DNA from: Pirellula sp.
GTDB taxonomy: Bacteria > Planctomycetota > Planctomycetia > Pirellulales > Pirellulaceae
DNA length: 64,000 nt
Assembly (NCBI GenBank): GCA_021299695.1
Contig: JAJTEK010000027.1
Span: forward strand, 1-64,000
Reading direction: 5' to 3'
The notes below the pieces were generated by a model, which worked only from the letters and a program-made list of their open reading frames with translations, was not told the origin of the DNA and did no database searches. The position numbers were made by a program, and so were the translations under genes. Shown one piece after another: positions 54,224-63,604 of this stretch. Within the stretch, counting starts at the first letter, position 1. The number at the start of each line of letters is the position of its first letter.

Positions 54224-55675
54224 TTAGAGCAAGATCGGGCAAATATCGAACCAGGATCGACCCTGGCGCTCCATCCACTCGGTCGATTCGCTCGGACCCC
54301 ACATTCCCTTTTCGTAGGTGAAGAGTTGTGGCGCAGCGGGGCTTCTCCAAGCCGCGATGATCGGGTCCATGATTCTCCAGGCTTGTTCGACTTCGTCGCT
54401 TCTAGCAAATAACCCCGGATCGCCAAGCATGACATCGAGCAGGAGGCGTTGATAAGCGTCTGGAAGTTCCTTACCGCTGGAATCGAAACGAAAGTCCAGC
54501 TCGCTCAATCGCAATCGCATATCGAGGTCGGGGACTTTGGATTGGAAGTACAACTGAAGGCCTTCGGCGGGCTGGATTTGGATGACCAGTCGGTTGGCCT
54601 CTGGGCGGTAGGATTTCTGCTCGCCAAAGAGCAAGTGGGGTGGCTCACGGAACTGGATCACGATCTGGGTGGTCCGACAACTCATGGCTTTCCCGCTCCG
54701 GAGGTAGAACGGGACACCGCGCCATCGCCAATTGTCGATATAGAATTTAAGTGCAGCGAACGATTCGGTGGGGCTCCCCTTTGGCACCCCCTCTTCATCG
54801 AGGTAACCTTGGTATTGACCACGGATACCGAATTCGGAGAAGTCGCTGCCGTGGTAAGGCCGGACAGCTTGGAGGACCTTGACCTTTTCGTCTCGAACGA
54901 ATTCTCCTGTGTAGCGAACAGGGGCTTCCATAGCCGTGACCATCATGAGTTGGAACAAGTGGTTTTGGAACATGTCCCGAAGGACTCCGGATTTGTCATA
55001 GTATCCGCCCCGACGACCTACTTGGACCTCCTCGGCCACGGTGATCTGGACATGGTCGACGTAGTTTCGATTCCAAATCGGCTCGAAGATCGTGTTTCCG
55101 AAGCGAAGCACGAGAATGTTTTGAACCGTTTCCTTTCCAAGGTAGTGATCGATTCGGTAGATTTGGTCTTCGCGAAAGGTCTTGTGGATCGATTCGTTGA
55201 GGCTTTGAGCCGTAGCAAGGTCGGTACCGAAAGGTTTTTCGATCACCACTCGCCGATGGCCGAGAGAATCGTCATTCAATCCAACTTTGCCAAGCTGGTC
55301 GATCGCCGTGGCGTAAAGCTGGGGCATGGTCGAAAGGTAATAGGTCCGATCCGTAGGTTTGGACTCCTCGATTTGCTCCAAGAAATTCGAGAGTTTATGA
55401 AAGTCTTCCGTCGAGGATATATCTGCCGGTTGGTAGTAGATGCTCTGAACAAACGCCTCCCAACTGGCCGAATCGAAGTCCGCTTTGGAGAACTGCGCGG
55501 TCGATTCTCCCAAAGCAGTCCGCCACTGCTCCGAGGTAAAGTTGCTGCGAGCCACACCTACGATCCGAGAATTTTTTGGCAAACGCCCGCGTTGAAACTG
55601 CCGGTAGAGCGCTGGGATAAGTTTACGGCTGGTCAAGTCACCCGAAGCACCAAAAATGACCATCGTGTGGGACAT
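54224..55675 (-). CDS. zwf: Glucose-6-phosphate 1-dehydrogenase
   Basis: 483 residues from ATG 55675 (AAGGA upstream; a TTG one codon earlier is in frame). The nucleotide-binding GASGDLTSRK is at residues 9-18, EKPFGTDLATA at about 147, the active-site RIDHYLGKE at about 173 and the substrate-binding region WRGVPFYLRSGKAM at about 320. Converts glucose 6-phosphate to 6-phosphogluconolactone with NAD(P)+ in the oxidative pentose-phosphate or Entner-Doudoroff pathway. No other gene of the pathway is adjacent. Confidence 0.97.
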   Translation of the reverse strand: MSHTMVIFGASGDLTSRKLIPALYRQFQRGRLPKNSRIVGVARSNFTSEQWRTALGESTAQFSKADFDSASWEAFVQSIYYQPADISSTEDFHKLSNFLEQIEESKPTDRTYYLSTMPQLYATAIDQLGKVGLNDDSLGHRRVVIEKPFGTDLATAQSLNESIHKTFREDQIYRIDHYLGKETVQNILVLRFGNTIFEPIWNRNYVDHVQITVAEEVQVGRRGGYYDKSGVLRDMFQNHLFQLMMVTAMEAPVRYTGEFVRDEKVKVLQAVRPYHGSDFSEFGIRGQYQGYLDEEGVPKGSPTESFAALKFYIDNWRWRGVPFYLRSGKAMSCRTTQIVIQFREPPHLLFGEQKSYRPEANRLVIQIQPAEGLQLYFQSKVPDLDMRLRLSELDFRFDSSGKELPDAYQRLLLDVMLGDPGLFARSDEVEQAWRIMDPIIAAWRSPAAPQLFTYEKGMWGPSESTEWMERQGRSWFDICPILL

Positions 55676-55778
55676 CAAAGCGTTCCTTTTTAGGTAGGAT
55701 AGTGTGTGGTTTGGGCCGTATTGTGCCTCAGGCTTGAGGCGAACACAACGAGCCGCATGTGGAACTTAGGAAAAACGG

Positions 55779-56453
55779 ATGAACGCAACCCAATTTACCC
55801 TATATTTGGTCCGGCACGCTCAATCAGCTAACAACGCCCAACCCGAGTCGCAACGCATTCCAGACCCTCCTTTGACAGACCTTGGGGCACAACAAGCCCA
55901 AGCGTTGGCCTCAGCGATCGACCAATTATCCCCAGACCATCTTTTTTCGAGTCCTTTCCTTCGCACTCTGCAGACGACCGCTCCAGTTGCCCAAGCCTTG
56001 GGGATCACACCGACGATTCGAGCCGACCTCTACGAGCAAGGTGGTTGCTATCGGGGCTATCGCCTCGATGATCGAACTCCCGAGCCAGGCTTATCCCGTT
56101 CGCAGATCGAATCCTTGCACCCGACTTGGCGGATCGATCCGGCAATCGATGAGTCGGGATGGAACAAGCACGAAGCTTACGAGACCCTCGATGAGGCCCG
56201 ATTGCGTGCCCAAAGGGTATCGCAATGGTTGTCCGAACATCCATGGCCAAGCGACTCGCGGATCTTGTTAATCATCCATGCCGATTTCAAAATCAGGCTC
56301 CTCGAATCGTTGCTCTGCAACCTCTCGATCCAGGAACAACTCCCCTCGGTGATCAATACCGCCTGGACGACTCTTCGATACCGAGCCGGGCTCTGGGAGC
56401 TCGACGCCTACAATGCACACCCCCATTTAGAGCCCCGAATGATCACGAGCTGA
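55779..56453 (+). CDS. Histidine phosphatase (phosphoglycerate-mutase-like) family protein
   Basis: 224 residues. LYLVRHAQS with the phospho-accepting His13 and Arg12, FSSPFLRTLQTTAPVA with the second Arg, ADLYEQGG with the conserved Glu and IIHADFKIR with the second catalytic His (HGG is replaced by HAD). It belongs to the dPGM-like broad phosphatase branch; substrate unknown. It is convergent with the sugar isomerase-like gene. Confidence 0.9.
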   Translation: MNATQFTLYLVRHAQSANNAQPESQRIPDPPLTDLGAQQAQALASAIDQLSPDHLFSSPFLRTLQTTAPVAQALGITPTIRADLYEQGGCYRGYRLDDRTPEPGLSRSQIESLHPTWRIDPAIDESGWNKHEAYETLDEARLRAQRVSQWLSEHPWPSDSRILLIIHADFKIRLLESLLCNLSIQEQLPSVINTAWTTLRYRAGLWELDAYNAHPHLEPRMITS

Positions 56454-56475
56454 GGGCTCCTGGGTACCCCGAGCC

Positions 56476-57474
56476 TCAGCCGGCTCGGGTAAAGGATTTG
56501 CGGAGCAGTTCGAGGCTTTTGGGGATCGCAGTTCGACAATCCTCTTTGCCCTCGAATTCCAAAGAAACCCAGCCGCGGTAGTTTGCTTTGCGCATCAGCT
56601 CGCCAACTTTTTGATAGTCCAGATCCAGAGTGTACCATTCGCCACCACCATAATAAGTTTTGGCCTGTAGCAGTACGGTTTTGGGGGCGAGTTTCTCAAG
56701 CTTCTCATAGGGGTTCTCAAGAAAGTTACCTGTGTCGAGGGTGACCTGAAGCCAAGGAGAATCGATCGCATCGACAATTCGCAAAACACCCTCTGGGGTC
56801 AGCCCCAGTCCCCAATGGTTTTCGAGTCCAAGCACCACGCCGCATTTCTCTGCCGTGGGTAAGCAACGCTCCAGCGCGTCGATGACCCAAGGAAATCCAT
56901 CCTCTTCGGTGTATCCTGGCAATGGTGGCTCAATACCACGGTTGGCCATGAGCTCATCAAAGTTCTTGCTTGTCCCCCAACGACCAGTGTTGACCCGCAT
57001 CGTCGGGATTCCCAGGGCATAACAAAGTTCGATCTGACCGATGGTCAATTCGATGTTTTGGCGACGGACCTGTGCATCAGGCGATACAAAGCCTTGGTGG
57101 GTCGACATCCCGTAGAGGGCCAATCCCGATCGGAGAGCTCGGCGTTTGATGTCCTGCAATGCGGCTCGGCTAAGCAACTCGGTCTGCGAAATCTGATAGA
57201 GCAAAATCTCCACTCCATCGAATCCCAACTCTCCGGCAAAATCGATGCACTTACCGACATCCTTGAACTCGTCGTTCTTGAACCGCCAAAGAGAGTAGGT
57301 CGAAAGGCCGATCGGCAGCGTGGTCCGGGCTCCGGCCGATGACTCGACGGGGCTAGCCCATAGACTCCCCGATAATGTCCCCGTGCAGCTTGCTGCCGAT
57401 AGACCTAGAGTTCCCGTGAACATACCCGAAAGCATGCCGTTGAACTGCCGACGTTGCATGGATGTTTCTTTCAT
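56476..57474 (-). CDS. Sugar phosphate isomerase/epimerase-like TIM-barrel protein, exported
   Basis: 332 residues from ATG 57474, which overlaps the hisH stop as ATGA; ATG 57459 (MQRRQF) is an alternative. The N-terminus has a twin-arginine-like motif (QRRQF) and a hydrophobic Gly/Ala/Ser-rich stretch with a Cys, so export by Tat is likely. The barrel matches the AP_endonuc_2/xylose isomerase-like fold: GLSTYSLW, GFDGVEILLYQ, TMRVNTGR, VVLGLENHWG, LQVTLDTGNF, YRGWVSLEFEG. Glu and His/Asp residues for a metal site are in the right places. Such proteins are abundant in planctomycetes; substrate unknown. Confidence 0.85.
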   Translation of the reverse strand: MKETSMQRRQFNGMLSGMFTGTLGLSAASCTGTLSGSLWASPVESSAGARTTLPIGLSTYSLWRFKNDEFKDVGKCIDFAGELGFDGVEILLYQISQTELLSRAALQDIKRRALRSGLALYGMSTHQGFVSPDAQVRRQNIELTIGQIELCYALGIPTMRVNTGRWGTSKNFDELMANRGIEPPLPGYTEEDGFPWVIDALERCLPTAEKCGVVLGLENHWGLGLTPEGVLRIVDAIDSPWLQVTLDTGNFLENPYEKLEKLAPKTVLLQAKTYYGGGEWYTLDLDYQKVGELMRKANYRGWVSLEFEGKEDCRTAIPKSLELLRKSFTRAG

Positions 57475-58169
57475 GACTTGTTGGTTTCTTGCAGAGCAGA
57501 AGGACTCGAGTGCATCGGATCGGAAGGATCGAAAGGGGCGTCTAGGAAATTGCGCAATAGTGCGATTCCGTTGGATTGGCTTTTCTCTGGATGGAACTGT
57601 GTGGCAAACAGATTGCCGACTTGCACCGCAGCGCAAAAGTCGATCCCATAGGTGCTCGTAAGCCAAACCGAATCGCTCGCTTTGGGTACTGCGTAGTAGC
57701 TGTGAACAAAGTAAAAATACGGCAAAGGCCCGAGCCCCTGAAGCATCGGATCCCACGCGCGCTGCGATGCGACTTGATTCCATCCCATGTGCGGAACCTT
57801 AAGTGGGCCATGCACAAGCGGATCGAAATGGAACTTGATGACTTGACCGGGAATGATTCCAAGCCCCTGATGTTCGCCACCCTCAAAACTCACGTCCAGA
57901 AGTAGTTGCAGTCCTAGACAGATTCCCAGGAAGGGCCGATCGGCTTGGATCCAATCCTGGATAAACGGGACCCAATCGCGGCGTCGAAGCTCATGGATCG
58001 CGTCGCGAAATGCACCTACCCCAGGCAGGACGATGTGGGTCGAAGACTCCAAGTCCCGGTAGTTTTCGCACACCACTGGAATGCCCCCGGCTCGCTCGAT
58101 CCCCTTGGAAACACTTCGAAGGTTCCCCATCTGGTAATCGATGATCCCGACTTGAGGTGGCTGGTTCAT
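57471..58169 (-). CDS. hisH: Imidazole glycerol phosphate synthase, glutamine amidotransferase subunit
   Basis: 232 residues. The class I amidotransferase triad is visible: Cys84 in GICLGLQLL, His193 and Glu195 in FHPEKSQ. GIIDYQMGNLRSVSKGIERAG is the typical HisH start and PHMGWNQV and YFVHSYYA are conserved. It supplies ammonia to HisF in histidine synthesis; hisF is not in the window. Its stop overlaps the start of the isomerase-like gene (ATGA), an unusual partner for hisH. The last 20 residues extend beyond the usual end. Confidence 0.95.
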   Translation of the reverse strand: MNQPPQVGIIDYQMGNLRSVSKGIERAGGIPVVCENYRDLESSTHIVLPGVGAFRDAIHELRRRDWVPFIQDWIQADRPFLGICLGLQLLLDVSFEGGEHQGLGIIPGQVIKFHFDPLVHGPLKVPHMGWNQVASQRAWDPMLQGLGPLPYFYFVHSYYAVPKASDSVWLTSTYGIDFCAAVQVGNLFATQFHPEKSQSNGIALLRNFLDAPFDPSDPMHSSPSALQETNKS

Positions 58170-58802
58170 CGCGTCAAGGCTTTCCTTTGGCTCGGAGTGC
58201 TACAGGCTCGGCGTGCTACAGACTGGGAATGATGTCATAATTCCCCCTTAGGTTGTACCTTTTATTGGGAAATTTTCCAGCTAAAAGCGATCCGAGCCAA
58301 GCCTCTGCGACCGCGAAAATCTAAGCCGCCGTGAATCGAACCTATCACAAACCAAGGGGATTCACATCCCGAAGACATGGCGAATTTGAGAATCAATTTG
58401 TTCGAACTTGTCTCGATTCGAGACAGTTAGTCTGAAAAATTGGCAGAAACCCCAAAGGGAGTTCGGCAAGCGTGACACTGCGTCGGAAAAAACCGCTTTT
58501 CAAAACGGAAGTTTTTACAACCAAGCCATGAAAAGAAGGCAAGAATCCGCCATGTCCGTTTCATTCTGCTGAAAAAACCGCCTCAAGACTAAAGTTTGGA
58601 TTTTTGGTCCAGCACTTGCATCTACTACTTTTCGTCTCCTAAACGGTCGAATTGGCGAACCAAATCCTTCGCCATGGCGTCGAACGAATAGAGGGAGATC
58701 GTTTGGTTCCAACGCATGGAGCTTGTCCCGTTAAGCCAGCATCGCAAGAACGGTAAGGTTACCGAAACGAGCAATGTTCGCATGGCAGGAAGCGAGAACA
58801 AG
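58170..58802. other. Long upstream region of the sigma-factor gene
   Basis: No gene was seen. It contains a 16-bp tandem duplication at 58190-58221 (GCTCGGAGTGCTACAG and a one-base variant). There is a perfect inverted repeat at 58409-58425 (TGTCTCGA, T, TCGAGACA). Two imperfect direct copies of a GAAAAAACCGC...AAGTTT block lie near 58488 and 58571. The length and the palindrome suggest regulated transcription of the sigma gene. In-frame starts at 58716 and 58782 would extend that gene into this region. Confidence 0.5.
58409..58425 (+). promoter_or_regulatory. Perfect 17-bp inverted repeat, candidate operator
   Basis: TGTCTCGA and TCGAGACA around a single T, about 390 bp before the sigma-factor start, in AT-rich DNA. 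No promoter boxes can be fixed with confidence around it. Confidence 0.4.
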
Positions 58803-60467
58803 ATGAATAGCGATTACAAGATTGTTTTGATTCGTGAACTGAGGGATCAGCAGGTTCGTTTTACTCCGAGAAACAAACGGAGCGAGCAAGCCGACCGTGC
58901 TGAAAAACTTTTGACGGAATTGGATCCTTCGAAGGACTACCCGTTCGATTTCTTGTTCTATCGGGTCACGGAGGTTCGTCCCGACGCCCACTCGATGCGA
59001 TTGATCAAAGGGGAGGACGCGGTCCATGACCTTCGTCTCTTCGTCGAAGACATCACCGACTCGATGAATCTGCGTCTCGAAGAAGCTTCCGAACCGGTCC
59101 ACACCGTCGAAGATTTGAGCAAACGATTCAATGTTTCGACCAAGACCATTTCCCGATGGCGAGATCAAGGTTTGGTCTCTCGCCGATTCATCTCCGAGGG
59201 CCGCAAGCGGGTCGGGTTCCTGCACTCTAGCGTCGAACGGTTCGTCCATCAAAACAAACTCCGCGTCGAGCGAGGCGAACGTTTCAGCCAAATGTCCGAT
59301 ACCGAACGCGATGAGATCATTGACAGGGCTCGCCGACTGGCAAGCCAAGGTGACAACCTGACCGAAGTAATCCGTCAGGTTTCCCGCGATGTGCACCGAA
59401 GCGTCGAGACCATTCGATACACCATCAAGAATTTCGACAGGAAATATCCTTCCATGGCTGTTTTCCCCGAACAACGCGATACCCTCTCCGAAGAGGACAA
59501 ACGCGCCCTCTACCAACAGCACCTCCGAGGCCTCTCGACGGTCATGTTGGCCAAACGGTACCGACGTACCCGCAGCAGCATCATCCGAATCCTCAACGAA
59601 CAACGCGCCATGAGAATCCGGGAACTTGCTCTGGATTATGTCGCCAGCCCAGAGTTCGAAAACGACTCGGCAGTCGACGAGATTTTGGCAGATACACCCA
59701 ACTCTGTCTCCCCTTCGCGCAAGTTGCGAGCACCCAGCGGACTGCCTGCCTATCTGGCTTCCCTGTACGAAGTTCCACTCCTGGAACCCCAGCAAGAAGT
59801 CCACTTGTTTCGCAAGATGAACTTTTTGAAGTACAAGGCGACCAAACTGATCGATAAACTCGACCCCAAGGCTCCTTCGGTAGCCCTGATGGATCAGATT
59901 GAAAAGCTTTACGAAGATGCACTGGGCGTGAAAAATAAAGTCGTCCAAGCCAACTTGCGACTGGTCGTTTCGATCGCCAAAAGGCACGTCGGACCTACCG
60001 GGGACCTATTCGGATTGATCAGCGATGGAAACGTCTCGCTCATGCGAGCCGTAGACAAATTCGATTACAACCGAGGGTTCAAGTTCAGCACCTACGCCCA
60101 CTGGGCGATCCGCAAGAACTTTGCCCGCTCGATCCCAGATGAGTTCAAGCACCGCGAACGCTTCCGTACCAGCTCCGAAGAAATCTTCCAGAGCCGAGAA
60201 GACGTTCGCGCCGATCACCTGGCCATCGAAATCGATCAGCAATCCCGTGCCGATCAAATCGGTAAGATCCTCCACTCGCTCGACGAACGGGAACAGCAAA
60301 TCATCGTCCTGCGGTTTGGACTCGGAAAAGGTGCCGAGCCTCGTACCCTCAAAGAGGTCGGCGAGGAACTAGGGGTCACCAAGGAGCGAATCCGCCAACT
60401 GGAACTCCGTGCCTTGGCCAAACTCCGCACCGCAGCGGAACGTGAAAAGATCGATTCGCCTGAGTAA
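58803..60467 (+). CDS. Sigma-70 family RNA polymerase sigma factor with planctomycete-type N-terminal DNA-binding extension
   Basis: 554 residues from ATG 58803 (AGGAAG ten bases upstream); in-frame ATGs at 58716 and 58782 have poorer ribosome sites. Residues 80-160 contain a MerR/excisionase-like helix-turn-helix (VEDLSKRFNVSTKTISRWRDQGLVSRRF, then GRKRVGFLHSSVERFV). Two more HTH-like segments follow (TEVIRQVSRDVHRSVETIRYTI and TVMLAKRYRRTRSSIIRIL). The C-terminal half has region 2 (VQANLRLVVSIAKRHV, LISDGNVSLMRAVDKFDYNRGFKFSTYAHWAIR) and region 4 (LKEVGEELGVTKERIRQLELRALAKLR). Region 1.1 and a clear region 3 are missing. It is a structured alternative sigma factor, with extension HTHs that may contact DNA or a partner. 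Confidence 0.9.
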   Translation: MNSDYKIVLIRELRDQQVRFTPRNKRSEQADRAEKLLTELDPSKDYPFDFLFYRVTEVRPDAHSMRLIKGEDAVHDLRLFVEDITDSMNLRLEEASEPVHTVEDLSKRFNVSTKTISRWRDQGLVSRRFISEGRKRVGFLHSSVERFVHQNKLRVERGERFSQMSDTERDEIIDRARRLASQGDNLTEVIRQVSRDVHRSVETIRYTIKNFDRKYPSMAVFPEQRDTLSEEDKRALYQQHLRGLSTVMLAKRYRRTRSSIIRILNEQRAMRIRELALDYVASPEFENDSAVDEILADTPNSVSPSRKLRAPSGLPAYLASLYEVPLLEPQQEVHLFRKMNFLKYKATKLIDKLDPKAPSVALMDQIEKLYEDALGVKNKVVQANLRLVVSIAKRHVGPTGDLFGLISDGNVSLMRAVDKFDYNRGFKFSTYAHWAIRKNFARSIPDEFKHRERFRTSSEEIFQSREDVRADHLAIEIDQQSRADQIGKILHSLDEREQQIIVLRFGLGKGAEPRTLKEVGEELGVTKERIRQLELRALAKLRTAAEREKIDSPE

Positions 60468-60522
60468 AAGTAGAAGCCCTACCTTAGAAGAATGGATCCA
60501 AAAGGGTACTCAATCAGCATTC

Positions 60523-60570
60523 CACAGGCCCCAAAGCCAACGCTTTGGGGTCTGTGTTGAGCCTTTTCTC
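60523..60570 (+). terminator. Terminator after the sigma-factor gene
   Basis: A 15-bp stem (CACAGGCCCCAAAGC and GCTTTGGGGTCTGTG, one G-T pair, loop CAAC) at 60523-60556, followed by TTGAGCCTTTTCTC. Long and stable; the T tract is short. Confidence 0.75.
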
Positions 60571-60706
60571 ACGAGTCGATTTTCACACATCAACTCTTTT
60601 TGCAATGTTTTTGTGAAAGCGAAATTGATCTATCTGCGATTTCAAGTACCATTCACTCGCCCGATTCTTTTCCTTGCGAGACCTTTTTTCCAATCACGGG
60701 CCTTCT

Positions 60707-61609
60707 ATGACGGTCGACCGAAACCAATCTTCCAGCCGATGTGGCTTTACCCTAGTCGAACTGCTCGTAGTCATCGCGATCATCGGGGTCCTGGTCGGAT
60801 TGCTCCTGCCGGCCGTCCAAGCAGCCCGAGAAGCCGCTCGACGCGCCTCATGCATGAGTAACCAGCGCCAAATCGGACTGGCTCTGATGAATTACGAAAG
60901 CGCCAACCGACGACTGCCCAGCGGTTGGGTCGATTTCCGACAGACCAAGCTCCCGGGTTGGAGCTGGGCCCATGCCATCTTGCCATTCATGGAATCCAAT
61001 GCGATCTACTCCGCGATCGATCTGCGATCCCCAATCGATGCACCAATCAACCAAGCCGCCTTGATCCAAGTTGTTCCCACCTTCATCTGCCCATCCGATA
61101 TCGGAGGCAATACCTTCGAAATCGGTATGGAATCCGAAGAGGAGGAGGAAGAAGAGCACGAAGGTCATAACGTCGACGAAGGAAACAAACTCTTCCGAAT
61201 CGCGAAATTCAATTACCCTGGCGTTTTTGGAACGCAGGAAATCGAAGAAGTCCCCTACGGCTCGAATGGCACCTTCTTCGGCAACTCACCTATCCGATTC
61301 AAAGACATCATCGACGGCCTGAGCAACACCATGATCGTCGCTGAACGATCCAGTCGACTCGGGGGCTCGGTTTGGCACGGCTGGATCTCCGAAGCCGCCG
61401 AACCCGGCGCTCGGTTCCTCGGAGTTGCCGACCATACCCCAAACAGCAAAATCGGACACTTCGAGGATTTCTCGAGCCAGCACGGACCCGGTATCCATAT
61501 TGTCTTCGCCGACGGTTCCACCCGGCTGATCTCCGATACGATCGATCTGGGGATCTACCAAGCGATCACCACCCGCGCAGGGAGCGAGATCGTCAGCGGC
61601 CTGGAATAA
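60707..61609 (+). CDS. DUF1559 pseudopilin-like protein with acidic insert
   Basis: 300 residues from ATG 60707; a TTG at 60674 is in frame. The pilin-type N-terminus [63 protein letters not shown] and GIHIVFADGSTRLIS match DUF1559. An unusual insert at about residues 145-160 consists of a run of seven Glu followed by HEGH, which could bind cations. Single-gene unit after the sigma-factor terminator; convergent with the sulfatase across the large repeat. Confidence 0.92.
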   Translation: MTVDRNQSSSRCGFTLVELLVVIAIIGVLVGLLLPAVQAAREAARRASCMSNQRQIGLALMNYESANRRLPSGWVDFRQTKLPGWSWAHAILPFMESNAIYSAIDLRSPIDAPINQAALIQVVPTFICPSDIGGNTFEIGMESEEEEEEEHEGHNVDEGNKLFRIAKFNYPGVFGTQEIEEVPYGSNGTFFGNSPIRFKDIIDGLSNTMIVAERSSRLGGSVWHGWISEAAEPGARFLGVADHTPNSKIGHFEDFSSQHGPGIHIVFADGSTRLISDTIDLGIYQAITTRAGSEIVSGLE

Positions 61610-61627
61610 TCAACAGCCGATTGAAAA

Positions 61628-62035
61628 GCAAAGCCGCGCAGGCAGAAGAGAAGAATTAAACGCAAAGCCGCGCAGGCAGAAGAGAAGAATTAAACGCAAA
61701 GTCGCGCAGGCAGAAGAGAAGAATTAAACGCAAAGTCGCAAAGGCGCAAAGACGCAAGGAAGAAAAAAGAGAACGGCAAGGGACATTTTGGGGATCGAGT
61801 CCAGAGCCGGACGTAATCTTCAATCAATGACCGTCAGTACCCTTAGAGTTCTTGCACCTTACTCTTCCCCTCTCCTGCCTTTCCCTCTCCTGCCTTCCCT
61901 TTGCGACTTTGCGTCTTTGCGACTTTGCGTTTATTTCTTCTCCTGCCTTCCCTTTGCGACTTTGCGGCTTTGCGTCTTTGCGTTTATTTCTTCTCCTCCT
62001 TTGCGTTTATTTCCTCTTCTTCGCGATTTAATCTT
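61628..62035. repeat. Tandem and inverted GCAAAG-type repeats between convergent genes
   Basis: Left side: three 34-bp units (61628-61729) starting GCAAAGYCGCGCAGGCAG and ending AAGAATTAAAC, then a partial unit GCAAAGTCGCAAAGGCGC. Right side (61860-62035): the same words reverse-complemented and repeated (CCTTTGCGACTTTGCG, GTTTATTTCTTCTCCTGCC). The two sides can pair into a very long imperfect hairpin over about 100 bp of loop. The CTTTGCG words are shared with the hairpin elements at 2.6 and 7.9 kb. No gene was seen in it. Confidence 0.85.
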
Positions 62036-63604
62036 TCACTCAATCGCCTCTTGGAGCCTTTGGACCATCTGCTCGGCGATCTTGGGATGGGAATCGACCA
62101 AGTTGGTTGTCTCACCCGGGTCTGCATCCAAATCGAACAATTGGTACTTCGGCAACTTCGTCGGCGTTAGCCTTAGTTCCAGGTTGCTTGCCCGTCCAGA
62201 ATCCGATCGAATCAGCTTCCATCGCCCCTCGCGGTAGCCGAAACTGCCCGATTGTCCGTTATCCTGCACCACCAAGTGGCTCCGTCCCTTGGCAGAGGGA
62301 TCCAGGAGTAACGTGCTCAGATCGACACTGTCACCGCAAGCGTTTTCGGGAACCACCGCACCGGCAAGGGCAGCGAGGGTTCGAGGGTAATCGACCGTAC
62401 AGATCACTTCGTCGCTGACGCGCGGGGCGATTTTGGCAGGCCAACGTGCGATCATCGGAGTCCGGACTCCACCTTCAAAGACGTTGTATTTACCCCCTTT
62501 GAAAGGTCCATTTGGGTCATGGGCCCCGAGCGCCTCGATCGCGCGGTCCTCGTAACCGTCGTCGAGAACTGGACCATTATCACTGCACAACAACACCAAC
62601 GTGTTTTCGTCGAGATTGCATTCCTTGAGCGTCTTGATCAATTCCCCCAAAGACCAATCCAATTCGACGATCGCATCTCCACGAGGACCGTGGGAAGTAG
62701 CGCCGGCGAATCGTTCGTGAACGATACGAGGGACATGGATCGCATGCGAACAGAAGTACAGAAAGAACGGACTTTCGCGATGATCTCGAATCCACTGATT
62801 CGCTTCTCGAACCCAGTGGTCCGAGAGATCCTCATCGCGAAATCGAGCTTGATGGCCCCCTGTATAGAATCCGATACGACTGACACCGTTATGGATCGTC
62901 GCGTTGTGTCCGTGCGACCAGTTCATTTTCAGTTGGTCCCGATGAGTGATTCCCGTGGGGTGATCCTCGCTGGGCTTGGTATCACCGACCCAGAGTGGAT
63001 CTGCGAGATCGAGACCCAGGACCCGATCGTCATCGACAAAGACTTGGGGAACCCGGTCGTTGGTCGTAGGCATGAGCAAGCAGTGATCGAATCCAAAGTC
63101 CAATGGACCTGGCCGCAAGGTACCGTTCCAATCAGGACCTTTTGGGCCCCCGAGCCCAAGGTGCCATTTGCCGATGACTGCCGTCTTGTAGCCGGCGGAT
63201 TTGAGCAAGCTAGCCACGGTCGTGGTTCCGGCCGGAATGATTGAGGGGCTGTTCGGGGGAGCCACACCGGTCCCCTTTTGTCGAAAGGCATAGCGACCCG
63301 TGAGCAGCGAGTAACGCGTTGGCGTGCAGGTCGAAGCCGAGCAATAGCCACTGGTAAATCGGATTCCCTCCGAGGCGAGTCGATCGATGTTGGGGGTTGG
63401 AATCGACTTGGCACCGTAGCTTCCAACGTCCCCATAGCCAAGATCATCGGCAAGGAACACGATGACATTGGGTCGAGGGGGATTCTCAAGCGACTTGGCC
63501 CGAGTCGGTTCCTCGCTGAGCGTCCGATCCGTCGATAGGCAAATCGTCAGGATTGCCACGAGTACGTGTACGAAAAAGTCTCGCTCGATTGGCTCAGTTC
63601 GCAT
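62036..63604 (-). CDS. Secreted sulfatase (formylglycine-dependent)
   Basis: 522 residues. A signal peptide covers about 1-30. PNVIVFLADDLGYGD with the metal-binding Asp pair is at 53-54. The formylglycine motif is CTPTR (Cys93 to Arg97) followed by the second signature part SLLTGRY; GKWHLG and the later DNGPVLDD provide further metal and active-site residues. The C-P/T-x-R form of the motif is accepted by formylglycine-generating enzymes, which are not encoded here. Closest by pattern to arylsulfatase A-type enzymes; planctomycetes use such enzymes on sulfated polysaccharides. Substrate unknown. Confidence 0.93.
   Translation of the reverse strand: MRTEPIERDFFVHVLVAILTICLSTDRTLSEEPTRAKSLENPPRPNVIVFLADDLGYGDVGSYGAKSIPTPNIDRLASEGIRFTSGYCSASTCTPTRYSLLTGRYAFRQKGTGVAPPNSPSIIPAGTTTVASLLKSAGYKTAVIGKWHLGLGGPKGPDWNGTLRPGPLDFGFDHCLLMPTTNDRVPQVFVDDDRVLGLDLADPLWVGDTKPSEDHPTGITHRDQLKMNWSHGHNATIHNGVSRIGFYTGGHQARFRDEDLSDHWVREANQWIRDHRESPFFLYFCSHAIHVPRIVHERFAGATSHGPRGDAIVELDWSLGELIKTLKECNLDENTLVLLCSDNGPVLDDGYEDRAIEALGAHDPNGPFKGGKYNVFEGGVRTPMIARWPAKIAPRVSDEVICTVDYPRTLAALAGAVVPENACGDSVDLSTLLLDPSAKGRSHLVVQDNGQSGSFGYREGRWKLIRSDSGRASNLELRLTPTKLPKYQLFDLDADPGETTNLVDSHPKIAEQMVQRLQEAIE

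Noticed and set aside
54449-55693. Long plus-strand open frame of 414 codons
   Set aside because: It lies opposite zwf, whose motifs are complete on the minus strand; the plus frame has no family signature and is a shadow of codon bias.
61628-61762. CRISPR array from the 34-bp units
   Set aside because: Units are directly adjacent without unique spacers and there are no cas genes.
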